From the NCBI RefSeq assembly GCF_014257025.1, contig NZ_JACMSF010000077.1, positions 1-32,024 on the forward strand: a DNA stretch of 32,024 bases. Direction: 5' to 3'. Below are positions 1-8,204 of this stretch, in pieces. This stretch comes from Streptomyces cupreus (lineage in GTDB: Bacteria > Actinomycetota > Actinomycetes > Streptomycetales > Streptomycetaceae). Both the position numbers and the translations under genes were made by a program. Numbering within the stretch: the stretch's first letter is position 1; the number at the start of each line of letters is the position of its first letter. The notes beneath the pieces were generated by a model. That model was not told where the DNA came from. It did not search any database and saw nothing but the letters and a program-made list of their open reading frames with translations.

Positions 1-4
1 ACGG

Positions 5-1789
5 CGTGACTCTGCTGGTGATGTTGCCTGGGTCATGCGACGGCTGCACATAGTGCGTGAAAGCGCGTGGTGCGGCGGCGAGTTCTGGGGGTGCTGGATA
101 CCCAGTCGGAGACCCGGGTGATGTTGCAGGCCAGGGCAGTGAGCACGTGCTGGACGTGGGTACGGGCCAGGCCCCGGTAACGGGAACGGCGCAGGCCGTG
201 GGCTCGGACGTTTTGCGAGAGGGCGGCCTCGATGCCGGCGCGGATCGCGTAGCGACCCTGCCATTGCTCCGTGCGCTGGTCGAGCCGGTTACGCATCTGG
301 ATCTCATGCAGTGGCCGGGGGAGCACGGCGATGGATCGGGGCCCGGTGGCTGACGTGGTGCACTGGGCCCGGTCTGGGCAGGTCCGGCAGTCCGCCTCGG
401 CGAACCGGGCCTGCAGATAGGTGTGGTCCTTGATGTTCAGCTTGGTCCAGGACACGCTCGTGGCTCCGCGCGGGCAGATCGCCTGCTCGTTGGCCCAGTC
501 GATGGTGAAGGCCGCCTTGCCGAAGCCCGACGCAGCCTTGGCTTGGGCGCTGTGGTCGGCGGCGATCGGGCCGAGCAGAGTGATGCCGTGCACGCGCTGG
601 GCCCGCTCGATGCGTGCCGGTGAGATGTAGCCGGAGTCGACGACATGCTCGGCGAGCAATAACTCCAGCTCGGCGAGCTCGTCGTGGATGGTGTCGGTCA
701 GCTCGATGTCCTGGACGGTGGAGATGGTGGTGGCGACATGGACCACCAGCTCGGGGCGTTCTTCATCGCAGGTCTCCGTGAAATGCGTCCGGTATCCGCT
801 CCAGGCGGTGTCCCGTTTGACGCAGTAGTGCGCATCGGTGTCATACGGGGAGTCGAAACGCAACGAGGCGGGCGGCAGGGCGTGGCCGTCCCGCCAGCGC
901 AGCAACCCGTCCATGTCCCAGAAGTAGTGATGGACCCAGACCCCACGCAGGATCTCCACCTGAGGAAGTAGCCGCAGGTGGGGCGGGGCGCAGGCGGCCC
1001 AGGCGGCAGTCAGGATCTTCTGCCCGTCCCGGCCGAACTTCTCGGCCCGGGCGGTCACGGCCGCCGTCCCGCCCGGCAGTTTGCCGATCTCCACCCGGCG
1101 TCCGTATCGCTTGGCCCACTCCGGCTCGATCAGCGGCGCCAGCCACGCGGGGGCGGCCTCGGCCAGCTCCTCCAGCGCTGCCCGCAGCGTCTCCCCGACC
1201 AGCTCCAGGCGGCTGAGGCGGCGAACCGCGGCCAGCACATGGGTGGCGTCGGTACGCTGCCGGCCCCCGGCCCTGAGCAGGCCGGCCTCCACCAGGCGCC
1301 CCAGCATCACCTGCAGCAACTGGTCAGCGGTGCCGTCCTGTTCGGCCAGACGAGCCCTGAACTCGCACAGCACCGAGTGGTCGAATCCAGGATCCTCCAG
1401 CTCAAGGCCGATCGCATATTTCCAGTCGATCCTGGTGCGGACCGCGTCCGCCGCCGCACGATCGGACAGATTCTCCGCGAACTGCAGCACTGACACCAAC
1501 GCGAGCTGCCCAGGGGACAGCCCCGGCCTGCCGTCGGAGGGATACAGGCCGGCGAACTCCTCGTCCTCGAACAGGACATCAAGCCGGTCCCGGATGAGCA
1601 TCGCCGGCGTGCCCTTCGGGCACGCCGCCCGCGCTGTCTTCAACGTCCTTGCGGGGATCCGCTGATGATTCTCCGGCCGCAACGACACCGCGACGCCCTC
1701 CACCACCGGCACCGCCCCGCTCGCTCCCCAGCAAAGCAGCCCATCGGGTCGACCCTCAGCCAGTCACCAACATCACCAGCAGAGTCACG
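5..1789 (-). mobile_element. Complete IS1182-like insertion sequence
   Basis: A single transposase gene is bounded by 22-bp perfect terminal inverted repeats at 5-26 and 1768-1789 (left end begins CGTGACTCTGCTGGTGATG). The element is about 1.79 kb, in the usual size range for IS1182. The first four window bases (acgg) do not match the four bases after the right repeat (gcat), so no target duplication is visible, although the left flank is cut by the window edge. The right end lies only six bases from the anticodon-loop start of a tRNA-Arg 3' fragment, so it inserted at or in an older integration scar. It appears intact and could be mobile. Confidence 0.85.
33..1712 (-). CDS. IS1182-family transposase
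   Basis: This protein of about 559 residues catalyses movement of the surrounding insertion sequence. The N-terminal region carries the family segment with LSPGQLALVSVLQFAENLSD and a DHSVLCEFRARL block. The DDE residues are plausibly the Asp of RTDATH, the Asp of VVDSGY and the Glu of RAGIEAALSQ. A Cys cluster (CRTCPDRAQC) precedes the C-terminal part, as in many IS1182 transposases. No frameshift is seen. The longest frame begins at GTG 1712, but GGAGG eight bases before the GTG at 1688 makes a start eight codons later at least as likely. Family assignment is from recognised motifs; no alignment was run. Confidence 0.88.
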   Translation of the reverse strand: MPVVEGVAVSLRPENHQRIPARTLKTARAACPKGTPAMLIRDRLDVLFEDEEFAGLYPSDGRPGLSPGQLALVSVLQFAENLSDRAAADAVRTRIDWKYAIGLELEDPGFDHSVLCEFRARLAEQDGTADQLLQVMLGRLVEAGLLRAGGRQRTDATHVLAAVRRLSRLELVGETLRAALEELAEAAPAWLAPLIEPEWAKRYGRRVEIGKLPGGTAAVTARAEKFGRDGQKILTAAWAACAPPHLRLLPQVEILRGVWVHHYFWDMDGLLRWRDGHALPPASLRFDSPYDTDAHYCVKRDTAWSGYRTHFTETCDEERPELVVHVATTISTVQDIELTDTIHDELAELELLLAEHVVDSGYISPARIERAQRVHGITLLGPIAADHSAQAKAASGFGKAAFTIDWANEQAICPRGATSVSWTKLNIKDHTYLQARFAEADCRTCPDRAQCTTSATGPRSIAVLPRPLHEIQMRNRLDQRTEQWQGRYAIRAGIEAALSQNVRAHGLRRSRYRGLARTHVQHVLTALACNITRVSDWVSSTPRTRRRTTRFHALCAAVA

Positions 1790-1795
1790 GCATTG

Positions 1796-1840
1796 CTCCT
1801 AAAGCGGGTGTCGCAGGTTCGAATCCTGCCGGGGGCACCA
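1796..1840 (+). tRNA. 3' half of tRNA-Arg(CCU), attachment-site scar
   Basis: The fragment starts at the anticodon loop CTCCTAA (anticodon CCT), continues through the 3' anticodon strand AGCGG, a perfect T arm (GCAGG, loop TTCGAAT, CCTGC) and the acceptor strand GGGGGC, and ends in encoded CCA. The five bases before the loop (CATTG) cannot pair with AGCGG, and no D arm or 5' acceptor strand is present, so this is not a functional tRNA. A tRNA cut exactly at the anticodon loop is the usual attachment core of actinobacterial integrative elements that use tyrosine integrases. The 5' half must lie beyond the left edge, or has been lost. Confidence 0.85.
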
Positions 1841-1844
1841 GCCA

Positions 1845-1878
1845 AAAGGCCCCGGACCGATCATGGTCCGGGGCCTTT
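1845..1878. terminator. Terminator hairpin behind the tRNA fragment
   Basis: A perfect 14-bp inverted repeat (AAAGGCCCCGGACC, six-base loop GATCAT, then its complement) follows the CCA end by four bases. It is probably the original terminator of the tRNA-Arg gene, which suggests that the DNA to the right is the ancestral chromosomal flank. It also lies just beyond the 3' end of the leftward methyltransferase pseudogene and could serve it. Confidence 0.8.
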
Positions 1879-1899
1879 GACATCTACTTCTGGAATCAC

Positions 1900-2666
1900 C
1901 TACTTGCCGGCACGCGCCATGAGCAGCGGCCGGAAGAAACCCGTCTCGTGCAGCATCCGCCACTCGGCGTCCACAAACCCCGCGTCGGTCACGAGGCCGG
2001 CCAGTCGGTCCCGGCCGAGCGCCCAGTAGACGGTCCGACGGACCTTGACACGCCATTCTCCGCCGGTCGGCAGCAGTTGGAAGTGCTCCATGTCGTAGTG
2101 CTCGCCGTCCTCGTGCCAGTGCCAGAGCTGGAAGGTGACGGTCCTTCTCCCCCGTCCGCGGCTTGGTGGACCTGTGGAGACGCCGAAGCAGGTCGGTTGC
2201 GCAGCAGGTCGTCGTAGGGGCGAGTGCTGAGCAGCAGCAGGCCGGCGGGACGCAGCACGCGGCGCATCTCCGCCAGGGCGGCGTGGACGTCCTGCTCCGT
2301 CAGCAGATGGGGCAGGGCGTTGTCGGCGCAGACGACGGTGTCGAACCGGCCGTCAGGAAACGGTAGGCGTCGCATGTCGGCAACGCCCGTGCGCAGCTTC
2401 ACATTGCGGTGGGCGGCCTCGCGGACGGCGCGGGCGACGGCGCGGGCGCTGATGTCCGTGCCAGTGACGCGGTGCCCGCGCAGCGCCAGGCCGATGGCCT
2501 GCGTGCCGATGCCACAGGAGCAGTCGAGCACTGCCGCGTTGTCCTGGCCTATCAGGCCGTCCAGGGCGTCTCCCTGCCGACGAATGCTTGCGTCCCAGTC
2601 TGCGTAGATCAGGTCGTAGTCATCGGCCAGCTCGTCATAGAAATGTGCCGCCGAGGTCTCAGGCAT
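1900..2666 (-). pseudogene. SAM-dependent methyltransferase, frameshifted
   Basis: The N-terminal part is a clear class I SAM methyltransferase: motif I is VLDCSCGIGTQA, followed by GTDIS, the VADMRRLPFPDGRFD region and the VLRPAGLLLLSTRP strand. Near residue 170 the frame slips. The C-terminal part continues in another frame as FQLWHWHEDGEHYDMEHF and ends RPLLMARAGK at 1900. The two frames join cleanly if one G is added to a run that is five C on the plus strand at 2149-2153. The frameshifted product would instead end at 1989. Either the gene is freshly inactivated or this is a homopolymer sequencing error. The substrate is unknown. Confidence 0.72.
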
Positions 2667-2713
2667 GACCCGAGGCTACTGTGCGTAACATCCAGCGCAA
2701 AGCCCCGGACCGG

Positions 2714-3010
2714 TCACTGGCTCATGGCCTCGTGCTGGGTGTCCTGGACGACGTGCGTGTACACGTCCATGGTGATGCTGATCTGGGAGTGGCCAAGGAT
2801 CTCCATCACGACGCGGGGCGCGACCCCGGCCGCGGTGAGGAGCGTGGCGGTGCCATGGCGGGCGTCGTGCAGCCGGATCACGCGGAGGCCGGCGGACTGG
2901 GCGACGCGGGTGAAGGAGCGGTAGAGGTTGCGCGGCTCGATGGGGCGGCCGGTCCGCGTGGCGAAGACGTGGTCGGAGTCCTGCCACTTCTCCCCCGCCT
3001 CGGCGCGCGC
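2714..3010 (-). pseudogene. Tyrosine recombinase (integrase), C-terminal remnant
   Basis: About 98 residues of the catalytic domain survive. They include VFATRTGRPIEPRN, the HxxR motif in RLHDARHG, the LGHS histidine and the nucleophile in DVYTHV, with a short tail ending HEAMSQ. The N-terminal core-binding domain, the first catalytic Arg region and the start codon are missing. Upstream of about 3010 the frame loses any integrase likeness and runs into a deformylase fragment on the other strand. The remnant probably comes from an element that used the tRNA-Arg site about 0.9 kb away. It cannot be functional alone. Confidence 0.85.
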
Positions 3011-3020
3011 CGCAGCCCGG

Positions 3021-3179
3021 CGAGACGGTGCCACGGTGTACGAACTCCGGCCCCGCCTCATCCACCACGAGGTCGACCACCTCGAGGGCCTGTTGTACAC
3101 CGCCAGGATGCGGACCGGAGTCGACTCAGTCCCGGTGGAGGAGCGCAGGCAGGCCGGCCGGGCCTGGGCGTACGAGTAG
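3021..3179 (+). pseudogene. Peptide deformylase, C-terminal fragment
   Basis: The reading frame encodes about 52 residues containing LIHHEVDHLEGLLYTARM, that is, the deformylase motif 3 HExxH (H-E-V-D-H) that supplies two metal-ligand His and the catalytic Glu. It then ends in VPVEERRQAGRAW, the usual tail of one actinobacterial deformylase group, with a stop at 3177-3179. Motifs 1 and 2 and the start are absent. The fragment faces the integrase remnant head to head, with a junction near 3010-3021, so a deletion or recombination fused two gene tails. Confidence 0.75.
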
Positions 3180-3237
3180 GCCACTGTCCGGCGGACAGTT
3201 CTGCGGGCGGAGGCAGAGGCGGGACTCTTGGACCGGC

Positions 3238-4842
3238 TCAGCCGTGCAGGGTTGCGTACAGAAGTATCGGGGTCTCCACCGCTGAGAGAACGGATGCTGG
3301 AGAGCGGCCCGTGGCTGCTATGTAGCGGTCGGGTCGGACCAGTACGACGGGCGCTGCCTCGGTCAGACCGGGCAGATCCTCGAGTTCCTCGTCGGGCAGG
3401 AAGACGACGGGGATTCCTGCCCATCGCGGATCGCCGGAGTCCGGGTGCGTCTCGCCCGGACGTCCCCGTGCGACCCAGGAGAAGCCGAGGGGTGCGAGTC
3501 TGTGGTGGAGCCGTACGCCGCTGCCCAGCCGTGGGTTGGGCATGCGGCGGCCGACTGCGAGGGTCCCCCCGACGGTCGATGAGTCCGTGCAGTAGGCGAT
3601 GTCGAGCATGCCGACGCCGCGCCCGAATCGTGACTGAACGGACCGTTGGGCCAGGGCCGTTGGCGCCAGGAGGCCGAGCAGGGCACGGGGCACACCTTTG
3701 CGGGTGGTGAGTGCGCTGGTTGCACGGGCGGTGCCGCGCACCATGGCGTGCGCGACCGGTCGACGTTCGGCCTCGTAGCTGTCGAGCAGGTCGTTGGCTG
3801 CAGTTGTGCCGGCCCGCCGCGCGACAGCCAGCTTCCACAGCAGATTATGGGCGTCCTGGACTCCGGTGTTGAGCCCTTGGCCGCCGACCGGGCTGTGGAT
3901 GTGGGCGGCGTCGCCGGCGAGGAAGACCCGTCCCCGGCGGTAGTGGTCGGCAAGGCCGTGGCTGAGCTGGAACTGGGATGTCCACGCTATGTCGTGGCTG
4001 CCGAATTCGATCCCCGACCGCCGTCGGATCAGGTCGTCGAGGAAGGCTTCGTCGATGAGCAGGGACGCTTCCTTCCGGGCCTGCGGTACGTGCGCGATGA
4101 TGCGCCATCGGCGGGGCTCGGGCATCGGGACGATCAGCAGCAGGCCTTCCGGTGCGAGGAAGACGTGCCCTTCGTCTTCGATGAGGGGTGAGGTGGTCTT
4201 GATGTCGGCCAGGACAAAGGTGGCCCCGGCGTCCGAGCGGTCAAGGCGCAGCCCGACGGCGTCCCGGACGCGGCTGCGGCCGCCGTCGCAGCCGATGAGC
4301 CAGCGCGCGCGCACTACCTCCCGTCTCCCGTTGCCTGGTTCGAGAGTGGCTGCGACGTGGTCGCCGTTGTCGCTGATCTCCTCCAGTGCAACCCCCCACT
4401 CGACCCTGCCACCCTCCTGGTTGAGCTGCGACTCGAGAACGCGTTCGGTGGCGTACTGGGGGATCGACAGCCAGAAGGGATAGGCCGTGTCGCCCCAGGG
4501 GAGCCCGAGCAGATCGACACGTACCGGGCTGCGGCGCCGGGTGTTCACGTTGAGAGCCGTGAAACGGGTGCCGTCGGCGAGGATCTCCTCGGCCACGCCC
4601 ATGGTTTCGAAGACCTCCAAGGTACGGGCGTGGACGACCAACGCCTTGGAGAAGGTGGAGCGGCAGGGTTTGCGGTCGACGATGCGCACGCTCAGGCCGT
4701 GGCGTATGGCTTCGCAGGCGGCGGTCAGCCCCGTGGGGCCGGCACCGATGATCAGGACGTCGACGTCGTTCCGGTGCTCAGCTCCCGATTCGGTCTCCGG
4801 TATGTTCTGGACGTTGTATTCGTGCATGGGTCCGAAGGACAA
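3238..4842 (-). CDS. FAD-dependent aromatic monooxygenase
   Basis: This 534-residue flavoprotein belongs to the class A (PheA/TfdB or polyketide hydroxylase) group, which uses NAD(P)H and O2 to hydroxylate aromatic substrates. The Rossmann motif GAGPTG lies near residue 33, the CDGGRSRVRDAVG motif (FAD and NAD(P)H contact) is mid-protein, and GDAAHIHSPVGGQGLNTG is the second FAD-binding motif. A thioredoxin-like C-terminal part typical of the longer members follows. The TTG at 4842 is preferred because GAGGAG lies seven bases upstream; an ATG at 4827 is the alternative. It is the last gene of a probable leftward operon with a cupin and an MFS exporter, which suggests modification and export of an antibiotic-like or aromatic compound. 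The substrate cannot be read from the sequence. Confidence 0.9.
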   Translation of the reverse strand: MSFGPMHEYNVQNIPETESGAEHRNDVDVLIIGAGPTGLTAACEAIRHGLSVRIVDRKPCRSTFSKALVVHARTLEVFETMGVAEEILADGTRFTALNVNTRRRSPVRVDLLGLPWGDTAYPFWLSIPQYATERVLESQLNQEGGRVEWGVALEEISDNGDHVAATLEPGNGRREVVRARWLIGCDGGRSRVRDAVGLRLDRSDAGATFVLADIKTTSPLIEDEGHVFLAPEGLLLIVPMPEPRRWRIIAHVPQARKEASLLIDEAFLDDLIRRRSGIEFGSHDIAWTSQFQLSHGLADHYRRGRVFLAGDAAHIHSPVGGQGLNTGVQDAHNLLWKLAVARRAGTTAANDLLDSYEAERRPVAHAMVRGTARATSALTTRKGVPRALLGLLAPTALAQRSVQSRFGRGVGMLDIAYCTDSSTVGGTLAVGRRMPNPRLGSGVRLHHRLAPLGFSWVARGRPGETHPDSGDPRWAGIPVVFLPDEELEDLPGLTEAAPVVLVRPDRYIAATGRSPASVLSAVETPILLYATLHG

Positions 4843-4925
4843 CGGTCATCTCCTCGCGCAGGAATTTCAGTGGGATCGGGGGAAGGCGGGCCAGGCTTTG
4901 TCATTGGAGATTTGGACAGAGATTT

Positions 4926-5375
4926 TCAGCCTCCGAACTGTTGTTTGAGCTTGTCCTTCACCTCCCCGGGTACGCCGTCGGGGTACCGCTGGTGGAGCGC
5001 GCCGAGGATCTGGTCGGGCAGGCCGTCCGGCAGGCCCTGCTCCTTTGACCAGCCCTTGAGGTCTTCGCCGGATCCCGCGGAGGTCGGAGGTCCGAAAGGC
5101 ATGCCGTTCGCTCCGCCCGGCGGCTGGGCGCCGCCTGGGAAGCCGGCGGCGAGCTTGCCGATGTTGGACTTCAACTGCTGCGTGATCACCAGCGCCGCGA
5201 CTCCCACGCCGGCGAAGAAGAACAAGGCCGCTGCGAGGCCGGCTCCAAGCGCGGTCACCGTCTTCCGGTGGCGTCGTGCGAATCGGTTGTCGGGCGGTTG
5301 CACGCGCCCCGTGGCCGGGCGCCTGACGCGTGTGCTGCCAGGGGATCGTGTGGTGGCCATATGCCTTGCTTTCAT
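4926..5375 (-). CDS. Hypothetical single-pass membrane protein
   Basis: I do not recognise a family. The frame encodes a basic N-terminus, one transmembrane helix (ALGAGLAAALFFFAGVGVAA and on into LVI), and a Gly/Pro-rich stretch followed by a charged C-terminus. It contains a pattern like LPDGLPDQILGALHQRYPDG and ends KLKQQFGG. The start is uncertain: ATG codons occur at 5402, 5375 and 5360. I chose 5375 because a GAAAG precedes it, but the signal is weak. It lies between the cupin gene (46 bases) and the monooxygenase gene (83 bases) on the same strand, so it is probably part of the same operon. Confidence 0.6.
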   Translation of the reverse strand: MKARHMATTRSPGSTRVRRPATGRVQPPDNRFARRHRKTVTALGAGLAAALFFFAGVGVAALVITQQLKSNIGKLAAGFPGGAQPPGGANGMPFGPPTSAGSGEDLKGWSKEQGLPDGLPDQILGALHQRYPDGVPGEVKDKLKQQFGG

Positions 5376-5421
5376 GCCTTTCTTTCGCGACTGGTACGTC
5401 ATCCGTGGGAATTCCCGTGGC

Positions 5422-5781
5422 TCAATCGAGCCGCACGATGACCATCACCACCGCTGGTGTGTCGGCGATGAGCCGGTGGCGCTCGGGGGGAACGGAGATG
5501 AGAGTGCGCCGGTGCAGGGACCATTCCCGCTCGGGTGTGGCGAGCCGTACCGAGCCGGCCAGGCAAGCCAGAAGGGCGGAGCCGGGCGCTTGGTGCTCGG
5601 CGAGTTCCTGTCCGGCGTTGAGTGCTATCAGGGTGGCTCGCAGGCCGGGCAGGACGGCCACCGCCCGGGCTGCCCGGCCTGCGCTCGACGCTGCGGCCTC
5701 GGACAGCAGCCGCTCTGCGAGGACATCCAGTGCCACGACTTCCGCGGCCCCGTCCGCAGGGCTGTGGGCTGGGGTGGTCAT
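5422..5781 (-). CDS. Small cupin-like protein
   Basis: The 119-residue protein looks like a single cupin beta-barrel: a strand pair around ATLIALNAGQELAEHQAPGSAL, a turn, LACLAGSVRLATPEREWSL, then LISVPPERHRLIADTPAVVMVIV. Only some of the usual cupin metal ligands are visible (His in AEHQAP, His in ERHRL), so it may be a binding or sensor protein rather than an enzyme. The start ATG 5781 has AAGGAG five bases upstream. It lies 86 bases after the MFS gene and 40-50 bases before the small membrane protein, all on the minus strand, consistent with an operon. Confidence 0.72.
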   Translation of the reverse strand: MTTPAHSPADGAAEVVALDVLAERLLSEAAASSAGRAARAVAVLPGLRATLIALNAGQELAEHQAPGSALLACLAGSVRLATPEREWSLHRRTLISVPPERHRLIADTPAVVMVIVRLD

Positions 5782-5867
5782 GAGAGCTCCTTGGGTACGC
5801 CCCCGCAACGCGGAGTTGTTCGCAAAGTTCTGGTGCAGCGCGGCTGCCGGGCGGGCGTGGTCAGGCC

Positions 5868-7436
5868 TTATTGCGTGGTCTCCCGTCCGCTGTGCGTCAC
5901 CGGCTCGGCAGGGACGAGGCAGGGCGTCGAGTCGGCGGGGGTGCTGCGACGGCGGAGCAGGACGGCCACGGCGATGGCCGTGGCGACGGCGGTGATGGCG
6001 CCGCCGAACAGGGCGGCGTGCAGCCCGCTGATGAACGCGTCCTGAGCCTGGTGCAGGACAGCGCCGCCTGCGGCGGCGGCGCCGGCCAGCGACGACTCGG
6101 CCGCTTCGGCGACGTTGGGTGGGACGCCGGTCAGGTGGAGGTCGCTGCGGTAGGTGGCGGTCAGGAGGCTGCCGAGAACCGCGATGCCCAGTGCGCCGCC
6201 GAGTTCGCGCGCCAAGTCGTTGACGGCGGAGCCCACGTTCTGCAGTTCCTTGGGCAGGGCGTCGGTGATGGCGGTGGTGGCCGGAGGCATCGCCAGCCCC
6301 AGTCCGGCACCCAGCGGGATCAGACCGGCAGCGATATGCCCGTACGAGCTGGCGCCGTCCAGGTGGGCCAGGACGGCCAGCCCGGCGGCGAGCAGGAGCA
6401 GCCCGGCGACCCAGGGGCCGCGGGCACCCAGGCGCTGGGTGAGCAGCGGGCTGAGCCGGGAGGCGGGGATCATCCCGATGGGCATTGCGAGAAGGCTGAG
6501 GGCAGCGGTGAGCGCGCTGTCGCCGCGGACCAGCTGCAGGTACTGCATGACCACGAACATGAAGCCGAACAGGGCGAAGAACTGCAGCGTGAGGGACAGC
6601 GAGCCAGCCGCGAAACGGCGGTTGCGGAACAGTCGCGGATCGAGCAGCGGGTGCCGGTGGCGCAACTCGTAGACGACGAAGCCGACGAGGACGAGCACGC
6701 CGAGGGCGATTCCGCCGAGGGTGAGGGGGTCGCTCCAGCCGTTCACCGGAGCCTCGATCACCGCGTAGACGAGTGCCGCGATGCCGGCCGCCGCCAGGAT
6801 CGCGCCGATCACATCGAGCGGCGCGGGGCGGGATTCGGCCGACTCCGGCACGAAGACCAGTGTTCCGGCCAGCGCGACCGCGGCGAGCACCACGTTGAAC
6901 CAGAACACCGACTGCCACGACCACGACTCCAGCAGCAGGCCGGAGGCAAGCAGCCCCAGCACGCCACTGCCGCCGGCGACCGCCGCCCAGACGCTGACCG
7001 CCCGGGCACGCTGGGCACGCGGGAAGCTGCTGGTGATCGTAGACAGGGTGGCCGGCATGATCAAAGCAGCTCCCACGCCCAGCATCGCGCGCAGCCCGAT
7101 CAGCACGTTCGGGTCGGTGGTCAGGGCCGCCAGCACTGATCCAGCCCCATAGATGATCAGGCCGACGATGAGCGCCCGGCGCCGGCCGAACCGGTCCCCC
7201 AAGGCTCCGGCGGGCAGGAGTAGCGAGGCGAACACCAGGCTGTAGGCGTCGATGATCCAGGTCTGCTGGGTCTGGTCGGCGTGCGTCTGGCGTGCGATGT
7301 CGGGCAGAGCCACATTGAGCGAGGCCATCGCGGCGACCACGGTCGCCAGCGCGAGGCAGGTGATCACCAGGACAGCGCCCTGGCGCACGGCTCGGCCAGG
7401 AGCCTCAGGGACGGGCGGTCGCGGGTCGGAAAGCAC
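5868..7436 (-). CDS. DHA2-family MFS drug:H+ antiporter (EmrB/QacA type)
   Basis: This 522-residue protein should have 14 transmembrane helices, matching the DHA2 family of proton-driven multidrug exporters. Visible motifs are the start of TMS1 (LATVVAAMASLNVALPDI), the TWIIDAYSL motif of TMS2, motif A as GALGDRFGRRRAL, and motif C-like glycines in GGSGVLGLLASGLLLE. A long Ala-rich periplasmic stretch precedes the last helix. It starts at GTG 7436 with a weak binding site. It is divergent from the tetR gene, 70 bases apart, the standard layout for a TetR-controlled efflux pump. It heads a leftward run with the cupin, membrane protein and monooxygenase. Confidence 0.92.
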   Translation of the reverse strand: MLSDPRPPVPEAPGRAVRQGAVLVITCLALATVVAAMASLNVALPDIARQTHADQTQQTWIIDAYSLVFASLLLPAGALGDRFGRRRALIVGLIIYGAGSVLAALTTDPNVLIGLRAMLGVGAALIMPATLSTITSSFPRAQRARAVSVWAAVAGGSGVLGLLASGLLLESWSWQSVFWFNVVLAAVALAGTLVFVPESAESRPAPLDVIGAILAAAGIAALVYAVIEAPVNGWSDPLTLGGIALGVLVLVGFVVYELRHRHPLLDPRLFRNRRFAAGSLSLTLQFFALFGFMFVVMQYLQLVRGDSALTAALSLLAMPIGMIPASRLSPLLTQRLGARGPWVAGLLLLAAGLAVLAHLDGASSYGHIAAGLIPLGAGLGLAMPPATTAITDALPKELQNVGSAVNDLARELGGALGIAVLGSLLTATYRSDLHLTGVPPNVAEAAESSLAGAAAAGGAVLHQAQDAFISGLHAALFGGAITAVATAIAVAVLLRRRSTPADSTPCLVPAEPVTHSGRETTQ

Positions 7437-7468
7437 AGGGAAGGACCCTTCGCTGCGGAAGCAGGTAC

Positions 7469-7506
7469 CGGCCCAGAGTCACGCGGCCGCTTCTACAATC
7501 TCAACC
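7469..7506 (+). promoter_or_regulatory. Divergent tetR/exporter promoter region
   Basis: A good -10 box TACAAT lies at 7494-7499, seven bases before the ATG at 7507, and there is no ribosome binding site, so tetR is probably transcribed as a leaderless mRNA. The region contains an 8-base palindrome GCGGCCGC. The stretch 7469-7611 is duplicated in inverted orientation at 8438-8580 upstream of the MMPL gene. In that copy the box reads TGCAAT. A TetR operator is expected here, but I cannot pick out a convincing palindrome. Confidence 0.6.
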
Positions 7507-8121
7507 ATGATGAATTCCTCGGGCCGGGGCAGAAGGGCCGGGAATCCCGACACGCGCACCCAGATCCTCGACGTCGCCCGCCGGCGCTTCCTCCAAGGCG
7601 GATACCAGGCGGTCACCCTGCGCTCCGTCGCCTCCGAGGCCGGGGTCGACGTCGCCCTGATCAGCTACTATTTCGGCTCCAAAAAGGGCCTGTTCGGCGC
7701 GGCCCTCACGCTGTCCGCCAACCCGGCCGAAACCCTCGCCCGCACCGCGGAAGGCGACCCCGCCACCTTCCCCCAGCGCGCTCTGCGTGACCTGCTCGCC
7801 CTGTGGGAGGACCCCGAATCGGGCGCGCCGCTGCGCGCCCTGATCGTCAGCGCCACCCGTGACCAGGCCATCGCCGGCCTGGTCAAGGAGATGCTGGAAC
7901 GGGAAATGATCGACAAGATTGCCGCCAGGCTCGGCGGTGCGGACGCCCGCAGGCGTGCCGGAGCGTTCTGCGCGCAGATCGCCGGCCTCATCGTGACCCG
8001 CTGCATCCTGCGCCTCGAACCGGTCGCTTCCATGGCGCCTGATGAAATAATCCGGATCTACGGCCCTCCACTGCGCCTCGCGCTTCGCGAGTCCTCACGC
8101 CACCAGCCCCGCACAACCTGA
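7507..8121 (+). CDS. TetR-family transcriptional regulator
   Basis: The frame encodes 204 residues. The N-terminal helix-turn-helix is clear: TRTQILDVARRRFLQGGYQA, then VTLRSVASEAGVDVALISYYFGSKKGLF, with the YYFGSKKGL recognition helix typical of the family. The rest is a helical ligand-binding and dimer domain. It has two adjacent ATG codons (7507, 7510) and no ribosome binding site. It lies divergent to the DHA2 exporter and most likely represses that operon and itself until a drug or pathway product binds. Parts of this gene (up to 7611, and 7990-8059) are repeated in inverse orientation 0.3 kb downstream. Confidence 0.92.
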   Translation: MMNSSGRGRRAGNPDTRTQILDVARRRFLQGGYQAVTLRSVASEAGVDVALISYYFGSKKGLFGAALTLSANPAETLARTAEGDPATFPQRALRDLLALWEDPESGAPLRALIVSATRDQAIAGLVKEMLEREMIDKIAARLGGADARRRAGAFCAQIAGLIVTRCILRLEPVASMAPDEIIRIYGPPLRLALRESSRHQPRTT

Positions 8122-8204
8122 TGAGACAGGCCGCAGCAGGCACGCCGCTGAAGTGACGGGCTGGCCCGCCGCCCCCAACAGCGCAGGTCCCGCACGCAAC
8201 AAGG

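Noticed and set aside
1..1795. Target site duplication of the insertion sequence
   Set aside because: Only four bases lie left of the left repeat in the window and they do not match the right flank, so nothing can be claimed.
1799..2056. Minus-strand frame ending in CPRQDSNLRHPL
   Set aside because: This is the well-known false frame read from the complement of a tRNA T arm and acceptor stem; no protein is expected.
4357..6045. 562-codon plus-strand frame over the monooxygenase and its neighbours
   Set aside because: It crosses three well-supported minus-strand genes and has no recognisable motif.
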